A stretch of DNA of 6,105 nucleotides from Desulfobacteraceae bacterium (GTDB lineage Bacteria > Desulfobacterota > Desulfobacteria > Desulfobacterales > Desulfosalsimonadaceae). Below, one piece after another: positions 1 to 5,671 of the stretch (position 1 is its first letter; the number at the start of each line of letters is the position of its first letter). The translations under genes were made by a program, and so were the position numbers. The notes beneath the pieces are model-generated. The model was not told where the DNA came from and did not search any database. It was given only the letters and a program-made list of their open reading frames with translations. Location: assembly GCA_027353395.1 (NCBI GenBank), contig DAIEHU010000171.1, forward strand, positions 1 to 6,105, written 5' to 3'.

Positions 1-117
1 CAATCCCAAATCATAGCGCTATCTTCGTTGGCTCGTCTTCGGCTCCTCAACGTACTAACTGTACGCCTTCGTCGTCTCAATCCTCGCCGCCTTGATATCA
101 TCTTTGATTTGGAATTG
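1..117. repeat. Symmetric intergenic repeat-like element with imperfect terminal inverted repeats
   Basis: The outer ends are inverted copies of each other. Positions 1–14 (CAATCCCAAATCAT) match the reverse complement of 104–117 at 12 of 14 bases. The centre is a small hairpin, CGTAC-TAACT-GTACG (51–65), whose midpoint falls within 1 bp of the midpoint of the terminal repeats. Two further palindromes sit near the arms: ATAGCGCTAT (13–22) and TGATATCA (93–100). Between them the plus strand is strongly pyrimidine-rich with recurring TCGTC/TTCG words, so the inner arms are not complementary. No transposase is present, so if mobile it would be non-autonomous. The left edge may be cut by the window. 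That it is a dispersed genomic repeat is inference; only the symmetry is seen. From 118 to the gene at 333 there is no convincing coding sequence. Confidence 0.45.
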
Positions 118-254
118 GCATAACAAGTAAAAATGTTTGCCTGGAATGCAAAAAATCTTATATGAAAGATAATCTGGTTCAGGTGGAGGGGCATGCTGTT
201 GGCCGGATAATTTCGATGCGGAAACAGCGCGGAACTTATATGGCGGGGGCCAGA

Positions 255-271
255 GAAAATAAATTATTTTC
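255..271. promoter_or_regulatory. Perfect 17-bp palindrome, possible operator
   Basis: GAAAATAA-A-TTATTTTC is a perfect 8+1+8 inverted repeat in the short leader region of the metallo-hydrolase gene. It lies about 33 bp upstream of the best −10 candidate, a position suited to a dimeric regulator. It is AT-rich, so chance or a weak hairpin remains possible. No regulator gene is in the window to pair with it. Confidence 0.35.
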
Positions 272-280
272 AAACAGGCG

Positions 281-309
281 TTAGCGACCAGAATATTTAT
301 TCCGATAAT
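281..309 (+). promoter_or_regulatory. Candidate sigma70-type promoter for the metallo-hydrolase gene
   Basis: GATAAT at 304–309 matches the −10 consensus at five of six bases. With a 17-bp spacer the −35 position is TTAGCG (281–286), a poor match with three of six bases. Transcription would start near 315, leaving a leader of about 18 nt. The weak −35 and the palindrome just upstream would fit an activator-dependent promoter, but this is inference from consensus matching only. Confidence 0.3.
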
Positions 310-332
310 ACATTGAATAGAAAAGCAAGATC

Positions 333-1163
333 ATGAAAATTTTTTCGGTCCAAAGGTTCGGCGATGTTCTGGCTTTCCGGCTCGGATGGTCTCCGGTCGG
401 CCGGCCCATGATGACGGTGAACTGCTATATTGCGGGAGGCGTTCTCATTGATACTGGGCAGCCCCATATGCGGGACGCCGTTTTGCCGCTCGTGGAAGAC
501 CACCATGTCACCGCGGTGTTATTGACCCATCATCATGAAGACCATAGCGGAAATGCCGCCGCTATTAAGGAAAAATATCATCTGCCCGTCATGGGGCATT
601 CCCTGACTGTGGCTAAGATGCAGCGGCCTTATCCGATATTGCCATACCAGCATCTGATGTGGGGCGCGACAAAACCCCTTGAAATGGATCCATTGGATGG
701 GGTCCTTGAAATCAATCATCTTCAATTTACAGCCATTCATACGCCCGGTCACAGCAAGGACCATACGGTGTTTCTGGAATCCAAACACGGCTGGCTGTTT
801 TCCGGGGATATTTATCTCGGAGACCAGATCAAGTATTTTCGCGCGGATGAAAAAATAGACGATCAGATCGTGTCTCTAAAAAAAATGCTCACCCTGGAGT
901 TCGATGCGCTGTTTTGCGCCCACAACCCCAGGGCAAAAAACGGGAAACGTCATCTTGCGGCCAAATTGCAATATCTTGAGGATTTCTATGGCAATGTCGC
1001 TGGATTGGCTGATCAGGGGATGGACGAGAAAACCATCATGGCGGAACTCCGGCTCGAAGAGCAATGGCTGGTCAAACTGATGTGTTTCGGCAATGTCAGC
1101 ATGAAAAATATGGTGCGTTCCGTGATGAGGGCTAATGAGGGACAGGATTTTCCGTCTCTTTAA
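333..1163 (+). CDS. MBL-fold metallo-hydrolase
   Basis: A 276-residue metallo-beta-lactamase-fold hydrolase, probably cytoplasmic since no signal peptide or membrane segment is seen. The zinc-site motifs are complete. H66-x-H68-x-D70-H71 lies in THHHEDHSGN, H140 in HTPGHSKDH, D159 in FSGD, and H197 in CAHNP. The first strands (NCYIAGGVLIDTG, about 30–42) are the usual MBL opening. The region after about 205 is a helical C-terminal extension of the kind seen in LACTB2-like and related hydrolases, which sometimes contributes to substrate binding. The family includes thioesterases, glyoxalase II, lactonases and nucleases, and the sequence alone does not fix the substrate. The ATG at 333 is the only good start, and its Shine–Dalgarno is weak (AGCAAG). 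The gene stands alone on the plus strand. Its last 32 bp overlap the end of the opposing M48 protease gene. Confidence 0.88.
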   Translation: MKIFSVQRFGDVLAFRLGWSPVGRPMMTVNCYIAGGVLIDTGQPHMRDAVLPLVEDHHVTAVLLTHHHEDHSGNAAAIKEKYHLPVMGHSLTVAKMQRPYPILPYQHLMWGATKPLEMDPLDGVLEINHLQFTAIHTPGHSKDHTVFLESKHGWLFSGDIYLGDQIKYFRADEKIDDQIVSLKKMLTLEFDALFCAHNPRAKNGKRHLAAKLQYLEDFYGNVAGLADQGMDEKTIMAELRLEEQWLVKLMCFGNVSMKNMVRSVMRANEGQDFPSL

Positions 1164-2988
1164 TTTTATTTGCGGCGGATTGAAATTTTTCCAATTGAAG
1201 CTGATAATATGCCCGGTTTTCGGTGGCGCTTGCCAGCGCATGATGGGCGGAGGCCAGGGCGCTTTTAATATCGCCGTCCGCGAAATAGCTTTCCGCAAGC
1301 GTGTCCATGACATAGGATTCCTGAGATAACCCGGCAGCCCGTCTTGCCAGATCAAGGGCTTTCCCAGGGTTTTTAAAGGCCGGATTCTCACATGTCGCAT
1401 ACAGCCAGGCCAGATTGTTGAGAACCGGGACATTGTCCGGAGCCAGCCGGAGAGCATGCTCATAGGCCCTGGCCGACTCGCCATAATTTTTCTCGTTCAG
1501 GAAAATATCCCCAAGCAATTGATACAGCCCCGGGTTGTTGGCATCCATGGCCATTTGGTTGAAAACAGCGGCTTTTAAAACCTTTTCGCCGATTATATCG
1601 CCCGCGCTGCTATAATGAATTTCCCATCCGATCCACCCCACCAGGACAAGACCGGCAAGATAGACGGCCAGACTTTTTTTGATTTTTTCATGATGCCGAT
1701 CCATCAGAGAGGGGTCGGCATCAATTTTTTTCAAATAGTTAATGCGTTCCGTGATGCTGAAGTGATGCCAGTTGGGTCTGTCCGGCGACTGGCCGCTGGT
1801 TTGGGTGATTTTTTCGAACGTGGAAATCAGCGGCTGGGCGCTGTTAAGCATGGAATAGGCGAACAAATCCGCCTGACGCTCGAAATTGCGCATAAAATAA
1901 CCGAAAAGATACCGGAAATAGCCGAGGAAAAGGCCGATCATCATCAGGCTGAACACCATGGAGGTGGCCGTGGCGTATTCCGGCCCGCTGCCGAAGGAAT
2001 CGCCCCAAACCGCTTTTGCATAGATGATGGCATAGACGGTCAGATCCATCACCGTGAAGGACATCACCAGATAACCCGAAAAAAACAGCAGATAAAAGAA
2101 AAGGTGATTTTTTTTGATATGCCCGATTTCATGAGCGATAACCGCATCCAGTTCATCCTGGCCCAGGTGGCGCAGCAGGGCGGGCGTGACCAGGATATAC
2201 CGGAACTGGCGGACGAGCCCCATCACGCCTGCCGTGATCATGCGGCCATCGAACAGCGGCCAGAGCAGGATATCCTTGTATTTCATACCTGCTGCCGCAC
2301 AGATGGCCTCGATCCGGGACCGGATCATCCCCTGTCGCAACGGTCTGCATCCCCAGAATTTCTGGATCAGAAATGGGCCTGGGACGGCGATGGCGATGAG
2401 AAAAAACATGAAATAGGCGATTTGGCCCTCATTAGACATCAGAAACCGCCGGGGCGCTTCAAATGGAAGGATTTGAATCATGTCCGATGTGATGGATAGG
2501 ATCAGCCACGGCGCTACCACCGGAATAGCGAAGGAAATATTTGAAACCACATAGGATTTCATTGAAACAGAGTTTCGGTAAATTTTTGTGAACGCGGGAT
2601 ATCCACATACCCAGATCATGGAAAGATAGAAAATGAACAGCGCCAGAAAAATTAAGGCTTCAAGGGTGGGGATGATTTTAATTATTTGAAATTGAGAAAA
2701 AAAAATGCTGATTTGAAGGAGATGAATATCTATGGCGTAAATGATGATGGCAAGCATCGACTGCCGGGTGGCAATGGATTGAAACAGATCGTCCTGCCGG
2801 GACGGGGCATAAAGGGCGATGCGGTGTTCAAAACGTTTAAACCGCCACCAAGTGATGACGAAAAAAAGAGTGGACAGGATCACCAGCAGCAGAGCGGATT
2901 GGATCCCGGAGAATTCAGGTTTTGCCGGGGGCTGATATGTCGAGTAGATTAGCAGGGCGACAATATAATATAAAAAATTTCCAAACAT
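1132..2988 (-). CDS. Membrane M48 (Ste24-like) zinc metalloprotease with C-terminal TPR repeats
   Basis: A 618-residue protein. About 285 residues with several hydrophobic segments (roughly 31–47, 78–96, 107–128, 148–170 and 189–209) precede the catalytic motif. HEIGH (H286, E287, H290) supplies two zinc ligands and the catalytic glutamate. The third ligand is E370 in NFERQAD. More membrane segments flank this core (about 296–322, 342–364 and 438–455). The long membrane N-terminus resembles Ste24/M48 proteases rather than the shorter HtpX. After the last membrane segment, about 480–595 carries two or three TPR units (for example GLYQLLGDIFLNEKNYGESA and the LNNLAWLYA region), likely a docking surface. 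M48 enzymes degrade misfolded membrane or envelope proteins; that role here is inferred. It is the last gene of the minus-strand operon. Its ATG starts 4 bp after the queH stop, with a weak GGA upstream, so translational coupling is likely. Confidence 0.88.
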   Translation of the reverse strand: MFGNFLYYIVALLIYSTYQPPAKPEFSGIQSALLLVILSTLFFVITWWRFKRFEHRIALYAPSRQDDLFQSIATRQSMLAIIIYAIDIHLLQISIFFSQFQIIKIIPTLEALIFLALFIFYLSMIWVCGYPAFTKIYRNSVSMKSYVVSNISFAIPVVAPWLILSITSDMIQILPFEAPRRFLMSNEGQIAYFMFFLIAIAVPGPFLIQKFWGCRPLRQGMIRSRIEAICAAAGMKYKDILLWPLFDGRMITAGVMGLVRQFRYILVTPALLRHLGQDELDAVIAHEIGHIKKNHLFFYLLFFSGYLVMSFTVMDLTVYAIIYAKAVWGDSFGSGPEYATATSMVFSLMMIGLFLGYFRYLFGYFMRNFERQADLFAYSMLNSAQPLISTFEKITQTSGQSPDRPNWHHFSITERINYLKKIDADPSLMDRHHEKIKKSLAVYLAGLVLVGWIGWEIHYSSAGDIIGEKVLKAAVFNQMAMDANNPGLYQLLGDIFLNEKNYGESARAYEHALRLAPDNVPVLNNLAWLYATCENPAFKNPGKALDLARRAAGLSQESYVMDTLAESYFADGDIKSALASAHHALASATENRAYYQLQLEKFQSAANKIKETENPVPH

Positions 2989-2992
2989 ATGT

Positions 2993-3526
2993 TTATTCCA
3001 AATGACAGTATCGATCCTTCTCGCTGTAAATACAGCCGCAATATTGCTGCCGGTACATGTTCAGTTGTTTGGAGGCGGCAATCCCTTCCTTCCAGCCTTC
3101 CCGGAAATCCTGATAATAAAAATCAACGCCGATGGATGTGCCAATGGAAGCGCCGATGGATTTAATCAGGTCGTGGTTTTGAAATTTGCTGTAGAGCAGG
3201 GTGGAGGAAAAGCCGTCAAAATTTCCATTTTTGGCGATGTGGGCCGCAGATAATAGTCGGTCATGATAACAGACGGCGCACCGGTTTTTTTCCCGGAAAA
3301 CGATTTTCTGCAAAAAATTTTCCAGGTCATAGTTTTTTTGATAGATCACCGGAAGGCTGATGGATTCGGCATAGGCTGAAAGAGTATCGCGGCGTTTTTC
3401 CCATTCGGTGAAAGGGTGAATATTGTGGTTATAAAAATAGCCCATCACGTCAATTCCCTTTTTCCGGAGCGATTTTACGGGATAAATGGAACAGGGTCCG
3501 CAACAGATATGCAGTAGCAGCTTAAT
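2993..3526 (-). CDS. queH: Epoxyqueuosine reductase QueH, probable ATT start
   Basis: QueH (DUF208) catalyses the last step of queuosine synthesis in tRNA, reducing epoxyqueuosine with an iron–sulfur cluster. It replaces the unrelated QueG, mostly in anaerobes. Read from the ATT at 3526 the protein is 177 residues, a normal QueH length. Motifs are KLLLHICCGPCSIYP (C8, C9, C12), GYFYNHNIHP (29–38), CAVCYHDRL (C83, C86, D89), STLLYSKFQNHDLI (about 108–121) and YCGC (C163, C165). The first conventional starts, GTG at 3448 and ATG at 3445, would remove the CCGPC motif. The frame upstream closes at a TGA (3578–3580), and no ATG, GTG or TTG lies between. GGAG at 3534–3537 sits 7 nt before the ATT, an ideal spacing, and the ATT replaces the Met of the family-typical MKLLLH. 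The first 52 bp overlap the end of yggS in another frame. CTG at 3520 is a less well-spaced alternative. Family assignment is very secure; the start is inferred. Confidence 0.88.
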   Translation of the reverse strand: MKLLLHICCGPCSIYPVKSLRKKGIDVMGYFYNHNIHPFTEWEKRRDTLSAYAESISLPVIYQKNYDLENFLQKIVFREKNRCAVCYHDRLLSAAHIAKNGNFDGFSSTLLYSKFQNHDLIKSIGASIGTSIGVDFYYQDFREGWKEGIAASKQLNMYRQQYCGCIYSEKDRYCHLE

Positions 3527-4215
3527 GCGCGTTCTCCGAAAATGGCTGTGCCGATGCGGACAAGGGTTGCGCCTTCTTCAATGGCCACTTCGAAATCACC
3601 AGTCATGCCCATGGAAAGTTCGGTCATTTCATTTCCGGGCAGGGATTGCTTTTGAATCCCTTCTTTCAAATCCGCCAGTGCTTTAAAATACGGGCGTGCT
3701 TTTTCCGGTTGGTCAAAAAACGGGGGGATGGTCATCAGGCCCTTGACCGACAGGTTTTCCATTTCGTGGATAGCGTATACCAACGCGGCCGCTTCCTTTA
3801 TGCTGGTTCCGGATTTGGTGGATTCTCCGGAGATGTTGACCTGAACCAGAACATTCTGAATTTTATGGATTCGCCCGGCCTGCCGGTTCAGGGCTTCGGC
3901 AAGACTTGTGCTGTCCACAGAATGAATAAGATCAAAACAGCGCACCGCGAATTTTGCTTTGTTGGACTGTAAATGGCCGATAAAATGCCATGATAACCGG
4001 GTGTCGGCGATGGCGTTGATTTTGGCCGCGGCTTCCTGAAGATAGCTTTCGCCGAAAATCCGGAGCCCCGCGTCCATTGCCTGCCGGATAGTCGCAGGAG
4101 GCACGGTTTTTGTGACCGCCACCAACTGGATGCTATCCGGGTTTCTGCCGCATAAGACAGCCGCCTGACGGATTCTTTCCTGGATTTGTGTGACTCTTTG
4201 GTTCATGGTAAGCAT
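3475..4215 (-). CDS. yggS: YggS family pyridoxal phosphate homeostasis protein
   Basis: A 246-residue, cytosolic, single-domain PLP-binding protein of the YggS/PLPBP (alanine racemase N-terminal-like barrel) family. It carries PLP and balances vitamin B6 and amino-acid pools, with no known catalytic reaction. The PLP lysine is K36 in LVAVTKT. Other family signatures are FGESYLQE (54–61; the family usually has Asn where this has S57), HFIGHLQSNK (77–86), HSVDS, NISGE-TKSG (127–136), GLMTIPP (159–165), LSMGMTGDFEVAI (200–212) and VRIGTAIFGER (219–229). After FGER a 17-residue tail runs to the stop. Homologues normally end close to FGER, and this tail is the stretch that overlaps queH. Two starts are possible. 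ATG 4215 has GGTGA just upstream. ATG 4206 forms a 4-bp ATGA overlap with the maf stop. Either start implies coupling to maf. Confidence 0.93.
   Translation of the reverse strand: MLTMNQRVTQIQERIRQAAVLCGRNPDSIQLVAVTKTVPPATIRQAMDAGLRIFGESYLQEAAAKINAIADTRLSWHFIGHLQSNKAKFAVRCFDLIHSVDSTSLAEALNRQAGRIHKIQNVLVQVNISGESTKSGTSIKEAAALVYAIHEMENLSVKGLMTIPPFFDQPEKARPYFKALADLKEGIQKQSLPGNEMTELSMGMTGDFEVAIEEGATLVRIGTAIFGERALSCYCISVADPVPFIP
3534..3537 (-). promoter_or_regulatory. Ribosome binding site deciding the queH start
   Basis: On the minus strand GGAG is followed by a 7-nt spacer (AACGCGC) and then ATT AAG CTG. The spacing suits initiation at ATT (3526). It is too short for the ACG at 3532 and too long (13 nt) for the CTG at 3520. 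The site lies inside the yggS coding region, within the codons for FGER. Confidence 0.5.
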
Positions 4216-4859
4216 TTTTCACCACCGGCGCTGTGGCCCAGTGTTTTCAACCGTCTGGATATGACGTCCAGCCGGTATAAGTGATCCAGTACCTCGCAAA
4301 CCGGCAGACCGACAACATTGGTATATGACCCGTTAATCTGCTTGACCATGAATGATCCCAGCCCCTGAATCGCATATCCGCCGGCCTTGTCATAAGGTTC
4401 CGGCGTTTCGATATACCATTCAATCTCCTCGGCGGTGAGGGGTTTAAAGATGACATCCGTAATTTCCACATCGGAAAACATATAGGCGTCTCGCGCCTTG
4501 ACAATGGCGTAGCCGGTCAACACCTGATGGGTTTTTCCGCTCAGCAGTCCCATCATCCGGCGGGCGTCTGATATGGACGCGGGTTTTTCCAGTATTTTCC
4601 CGTCGATCACCACGATGGAGTCTGCGCCGATGACCCAGCTTTCCGGATAGTTCAGAGCTACATCCCTTGCCTTGGCTTCAGCCAGCATTCTGGCATAGGT
4701 GGAAGGGGGCGCGGTTTCAAAGTTTTTTTCCTCTATCCCGCTCGGAATGACGTTGAAGGTTAATCCGGCGGTTGCAAGCAAGCGCCGCCGCCGGGGAGAG
4801 CGGGACGCCAGAATGATGGGTGCGGAGATGACCGGGAACGGTTGAAGGACGGTTTTCAT
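4203..4859 (-). CDS. maf: Maf-family nucleotide pyrophosphatase (YhdE type, dTTP/UTP)
   Basis: A 218-residue cytosolic Maf/Ham1-superfamily enzyme that hydrolyses nucleoside triphosphates, here probably dTTP/UTP and modified pyrimidines, to monophosphate and pyrophosphate. This limits misincorporation and has been linked to septum control. Key motifs are ILASRSPRRRRLL (16–28, phosphate-binding loop), SGIEE (40–44), VIGADSIVVIDG (76–87) with catalytic-type D80, LEKP (90–93), SGKTHQVLTGYAIV (107–120), YDKAGGYAIQGLG (156–168) and INGSYTNVVGLP (175–186). The GIEE, DKAG-Y-IQG and INGSY-VVGLP signatures match the YhdE branch rather than the m7GTP-specific YceF branch. S81 stands where YhdE usually has Thr. 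About 14 residues precede the usual family start, and no strong Shine–Dalgarno is seen at the ATG. It is the first gene of the minus-strand operon and overlaps yggS. Confidence 0.93.
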   Translation of the reverse strand: MKTVLQPFPVISAPIILASRSPRRRRLLATAGLTFNVIPSGIEEKNFETAPPSTYARMLAEAKARDVALNYPESWVIGADSIVVIDGKILEKPASISDARRMMGLLSGKTHQVLTGYAIVKARDAYMFSDVEITDVIFKPLTAEEIEWYIETPEPYDKAGGYAIQGLGSFMVKQINGSYTNVVGLPVCEVLDHLYRLDVISRRLKTLGHSAGGEKCLP

Positions 4860-4873
4860 GTGGCTGTATCATT

Positions 4874-4903
4874 AGTATATAATAGGTTAAAATTTCCTGA
4901 AAA
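4874..4903 (-). promoter_or_regulatory. Candidate promoter of the maf–yggS–queH–M48 operon
   Basis: On the minus strand TTTTCA (4903–4898, four of six −35 bases) is followed after 18 bp by TATACT (4879–4874, five of six −10 bases). The predicted transcript would begin about 7 nt before the maf ATG at 4859. This near-leaderless arrangement would agree with the lack of a visible Shine–Dalgarno there. The surrounding AT-rich DNA offers overlapping alternatives (TATTAT, TATATA). The rest of 4860–5143 holds no credible gene. It contains a tandem 8-mer, GCAAATCC, at 5074–5081 and 5083–5090, and I could not pick a confident promoter for the tRNA. Confidence 0.3.
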
Positions 4904-5143
4904 GATCGTTTCTTACCATACTGCATGTCATAATGAAATTATAATTTTGATCTGTTGTCTTTCTTTTCCGGCCATGATTGTTACCATTGTTTTTGCGGCA
5001 GGGTTTAAGTATTTTGTTGACTGGGGATGCAATAATTTGTAATGGATTCCCATCGCAAATTAAGGCTTTTTAAGCAAATCCGGCAAATCCCGATTGTTTT
5101 AAAAACCCCGTAAGTCTCCGGAAACAGCGATTTTACCCAATGC

Positions 5144-5230
5144 GCCTGGGTGGCGGAACTGGTAGACGCAAGGGACTTAAAATCCCTCGGCCTCCGGGCC
5201 GTGCCGGTTCGATTCCGGCCCTAGGCACCA
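5144..5230 (+). tRNA. tRNA-Leu (anticodon UAA), CCA encoded
   Basis: The cloverleaf folds by eye. The acceptor stem GCCTGGG pairs with CCTAGGC (one G–U pair), followed by discriminator A and an encoded CCA (5228–5230). The anticodon stem AGGGA/TCCCT encloses the loop CTTAAAA, giving anticodon TAA at 5178–5180, which reads UUA and probably UUG. A long variable arm (about 5188–5201, CGGCC…GGCCG) marks a class II tRNA, as expected for leucine. The T arm is GCCGG-TTCGATT-CCGGC. It is the only RNA gene in the window and is transcribed opposite to the neighbouring operon. Confidence 0.97.
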
Positions 5231-5234
5231 GTAA

Positions 5235-5273
5235 AAGAAAGGGTTTACAGTTGATGGCTGTAAACCCTTTCTT
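5235..5273. terminator. Perfect 16-bp-stem hairpin after tRNA-Leu, probable bidirectional terminator
   Basis: AAGAAAGGGTTTACAG (5235–5250) and CTGTAAACCCTTTCTT (5258–5273) are perfectly complementary around a 7-nt loop, TTGATGG. The hairpin begins 5 nt after the tRNA CCA. The stem is A-rich at the base on one side and T-rich on the other, as in intrinsic terminators, and can work both ways: for the tRNA on the plus strand and for transcripts coming from the SDR gene on the minus strand. The U-run on the plus side is short (TTTCTTAATT), so termination strength is uncertain. Confidence 0.7.
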
Positions 5274-5460
5274 AATTCCTCCTCATTTTGTCCCCGCTTT
5301 GTCCCCACTTTTTTAAATGGTTAAAATGAAATATCCATTATATATCATCATGGAAGTTAATCCTCCCATGGGCGAATGCAGCATCAATGATGAAATTGAA
5401 ACCTTCAATTGAGTCAATGTCACCAAGCACTTGAAGAACTTGAAAACGTGAATATTGAAA
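5272..5460 (-). pseudogene. Possible decayed reading frame, perhaps an integrase C-terminal relic
   Basis: One minus-strand frame runs from after a TGA (5461–5463) to a TAA (5272–5274), interrupted once by TAA at 5338–5340. The first part includes LGDIDSIEGFNFIIDAAFAH. The part after the internal stop ends KKWGQSGDKMRRN. A polar Gly–Asp–Lys tail stopping just downstream of a tRNA 3' end resembles the ends of some tyrosine integrases of tRNA-integrated elements, but no catalytic R…HxxR…Y motif is present. No start codon or complete domain can be assigned. It may be a gene remnant or a chance open stretch; I favour a remnant only weakly. Confidence 0.2.
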
Positions 5461-5671
5461 TCACGTCAAAAAAACCTGATTGCGCCATCATCGGTGAAAC
5501 CAACTGGCGGTCAGAAATCTGTGATAAGAGAATAATATCAATAGGTTTTTATTTACTGCGATATATGCCAGAAATGCCAGGTTTAATCCAACCTGTGATT
5601 TGAGAAGAAATTTCAAGGACGATCCAACAGCACCCTCTCGATGCAATGGATCGGGAACGCTTTTGTTATGT
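5275..5671. other. Gene-poor intergenic stretch between tRNA-Leu and the SDR gene
   Basis: About 400 bp without a credible gene. Apart from the tandem repeat and the broken frame described separately, it holds a small inverted repeat, CAGGTT-TAATCC-AACCTG (5578–5595), preceded by a short direct repeat, TGCCAG (5566–5571 and 5575–5580). Short open frames on both strands lack ribosome sites, family motifs and typical codon use. The lower coding density and AT-richer look contrast with the compact operon upstream of the tRNA. Confidence 0.5.
5287..5308. repeat. 11-bp tandem repeat (two copies)
   Basis: TTTGTCCCCGC (5287–5297) is followed directly by TTTGTCCCCAC (5298–5308), with one mismatch, and then by a run of T. 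The 11-bp period is one helical turn. On the minus strand the same bases read as codons KWGQSGDK before a TAA stop, so the repeat could be either a protein-binding site or a coding relic. Confidence 0.5.

Noticed and set aside
55..273. 72-residue minus-strand open frame upstream of the MBL gene
   Set aside because: It runs into the repeat-like element and the palindrome, has no ribosome site, no recognisable motif and an unlikely composition, so it is probably chance.
876..1484. 202-residue minus-strand open frame crossing the MBL/M48 junction
   Set aside because: It is antisense to the MBL gene and out of frame with the M48 gene, both of which have clear conserved motifs.
1615..2499. 294-residue plus-strand open frame
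   Set aside because: It lies wholly opposite the M48 protease gene, is rich in His, Gln and Gly as expected of an antisense shadow, and has no family motif. The opposing frame carries HEIGH and the other protease motifs.
2993..3448. queH called from GTG 3448
   Set aside because: This form lacks the CCGPC motif, which is found intact in frame just upstream, so the longer form from ATT 3526 is preferred.
5017..5045. TTGACT-17-TAATGG as a promoter for tRNA-Leu
   Set aside because: The −35 is good, but the −10 matches at only two bases and lies about 100 bp before the tRNA; too weak to annotate.
5578..5595. CAGGTT/AACCTG hairpin as a terminator or CRISPR-like repeat
   Set aside because: The stem is only 6 bp with no U-run, and there is no spaced repetition elsewhere in the window.
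5409..5603. 64-residue plus-strand open frame after the tRNA
   Set aside because: It has a TTG start, no Shine–Dalgarno and no recognisable domain; not supported as a gene.
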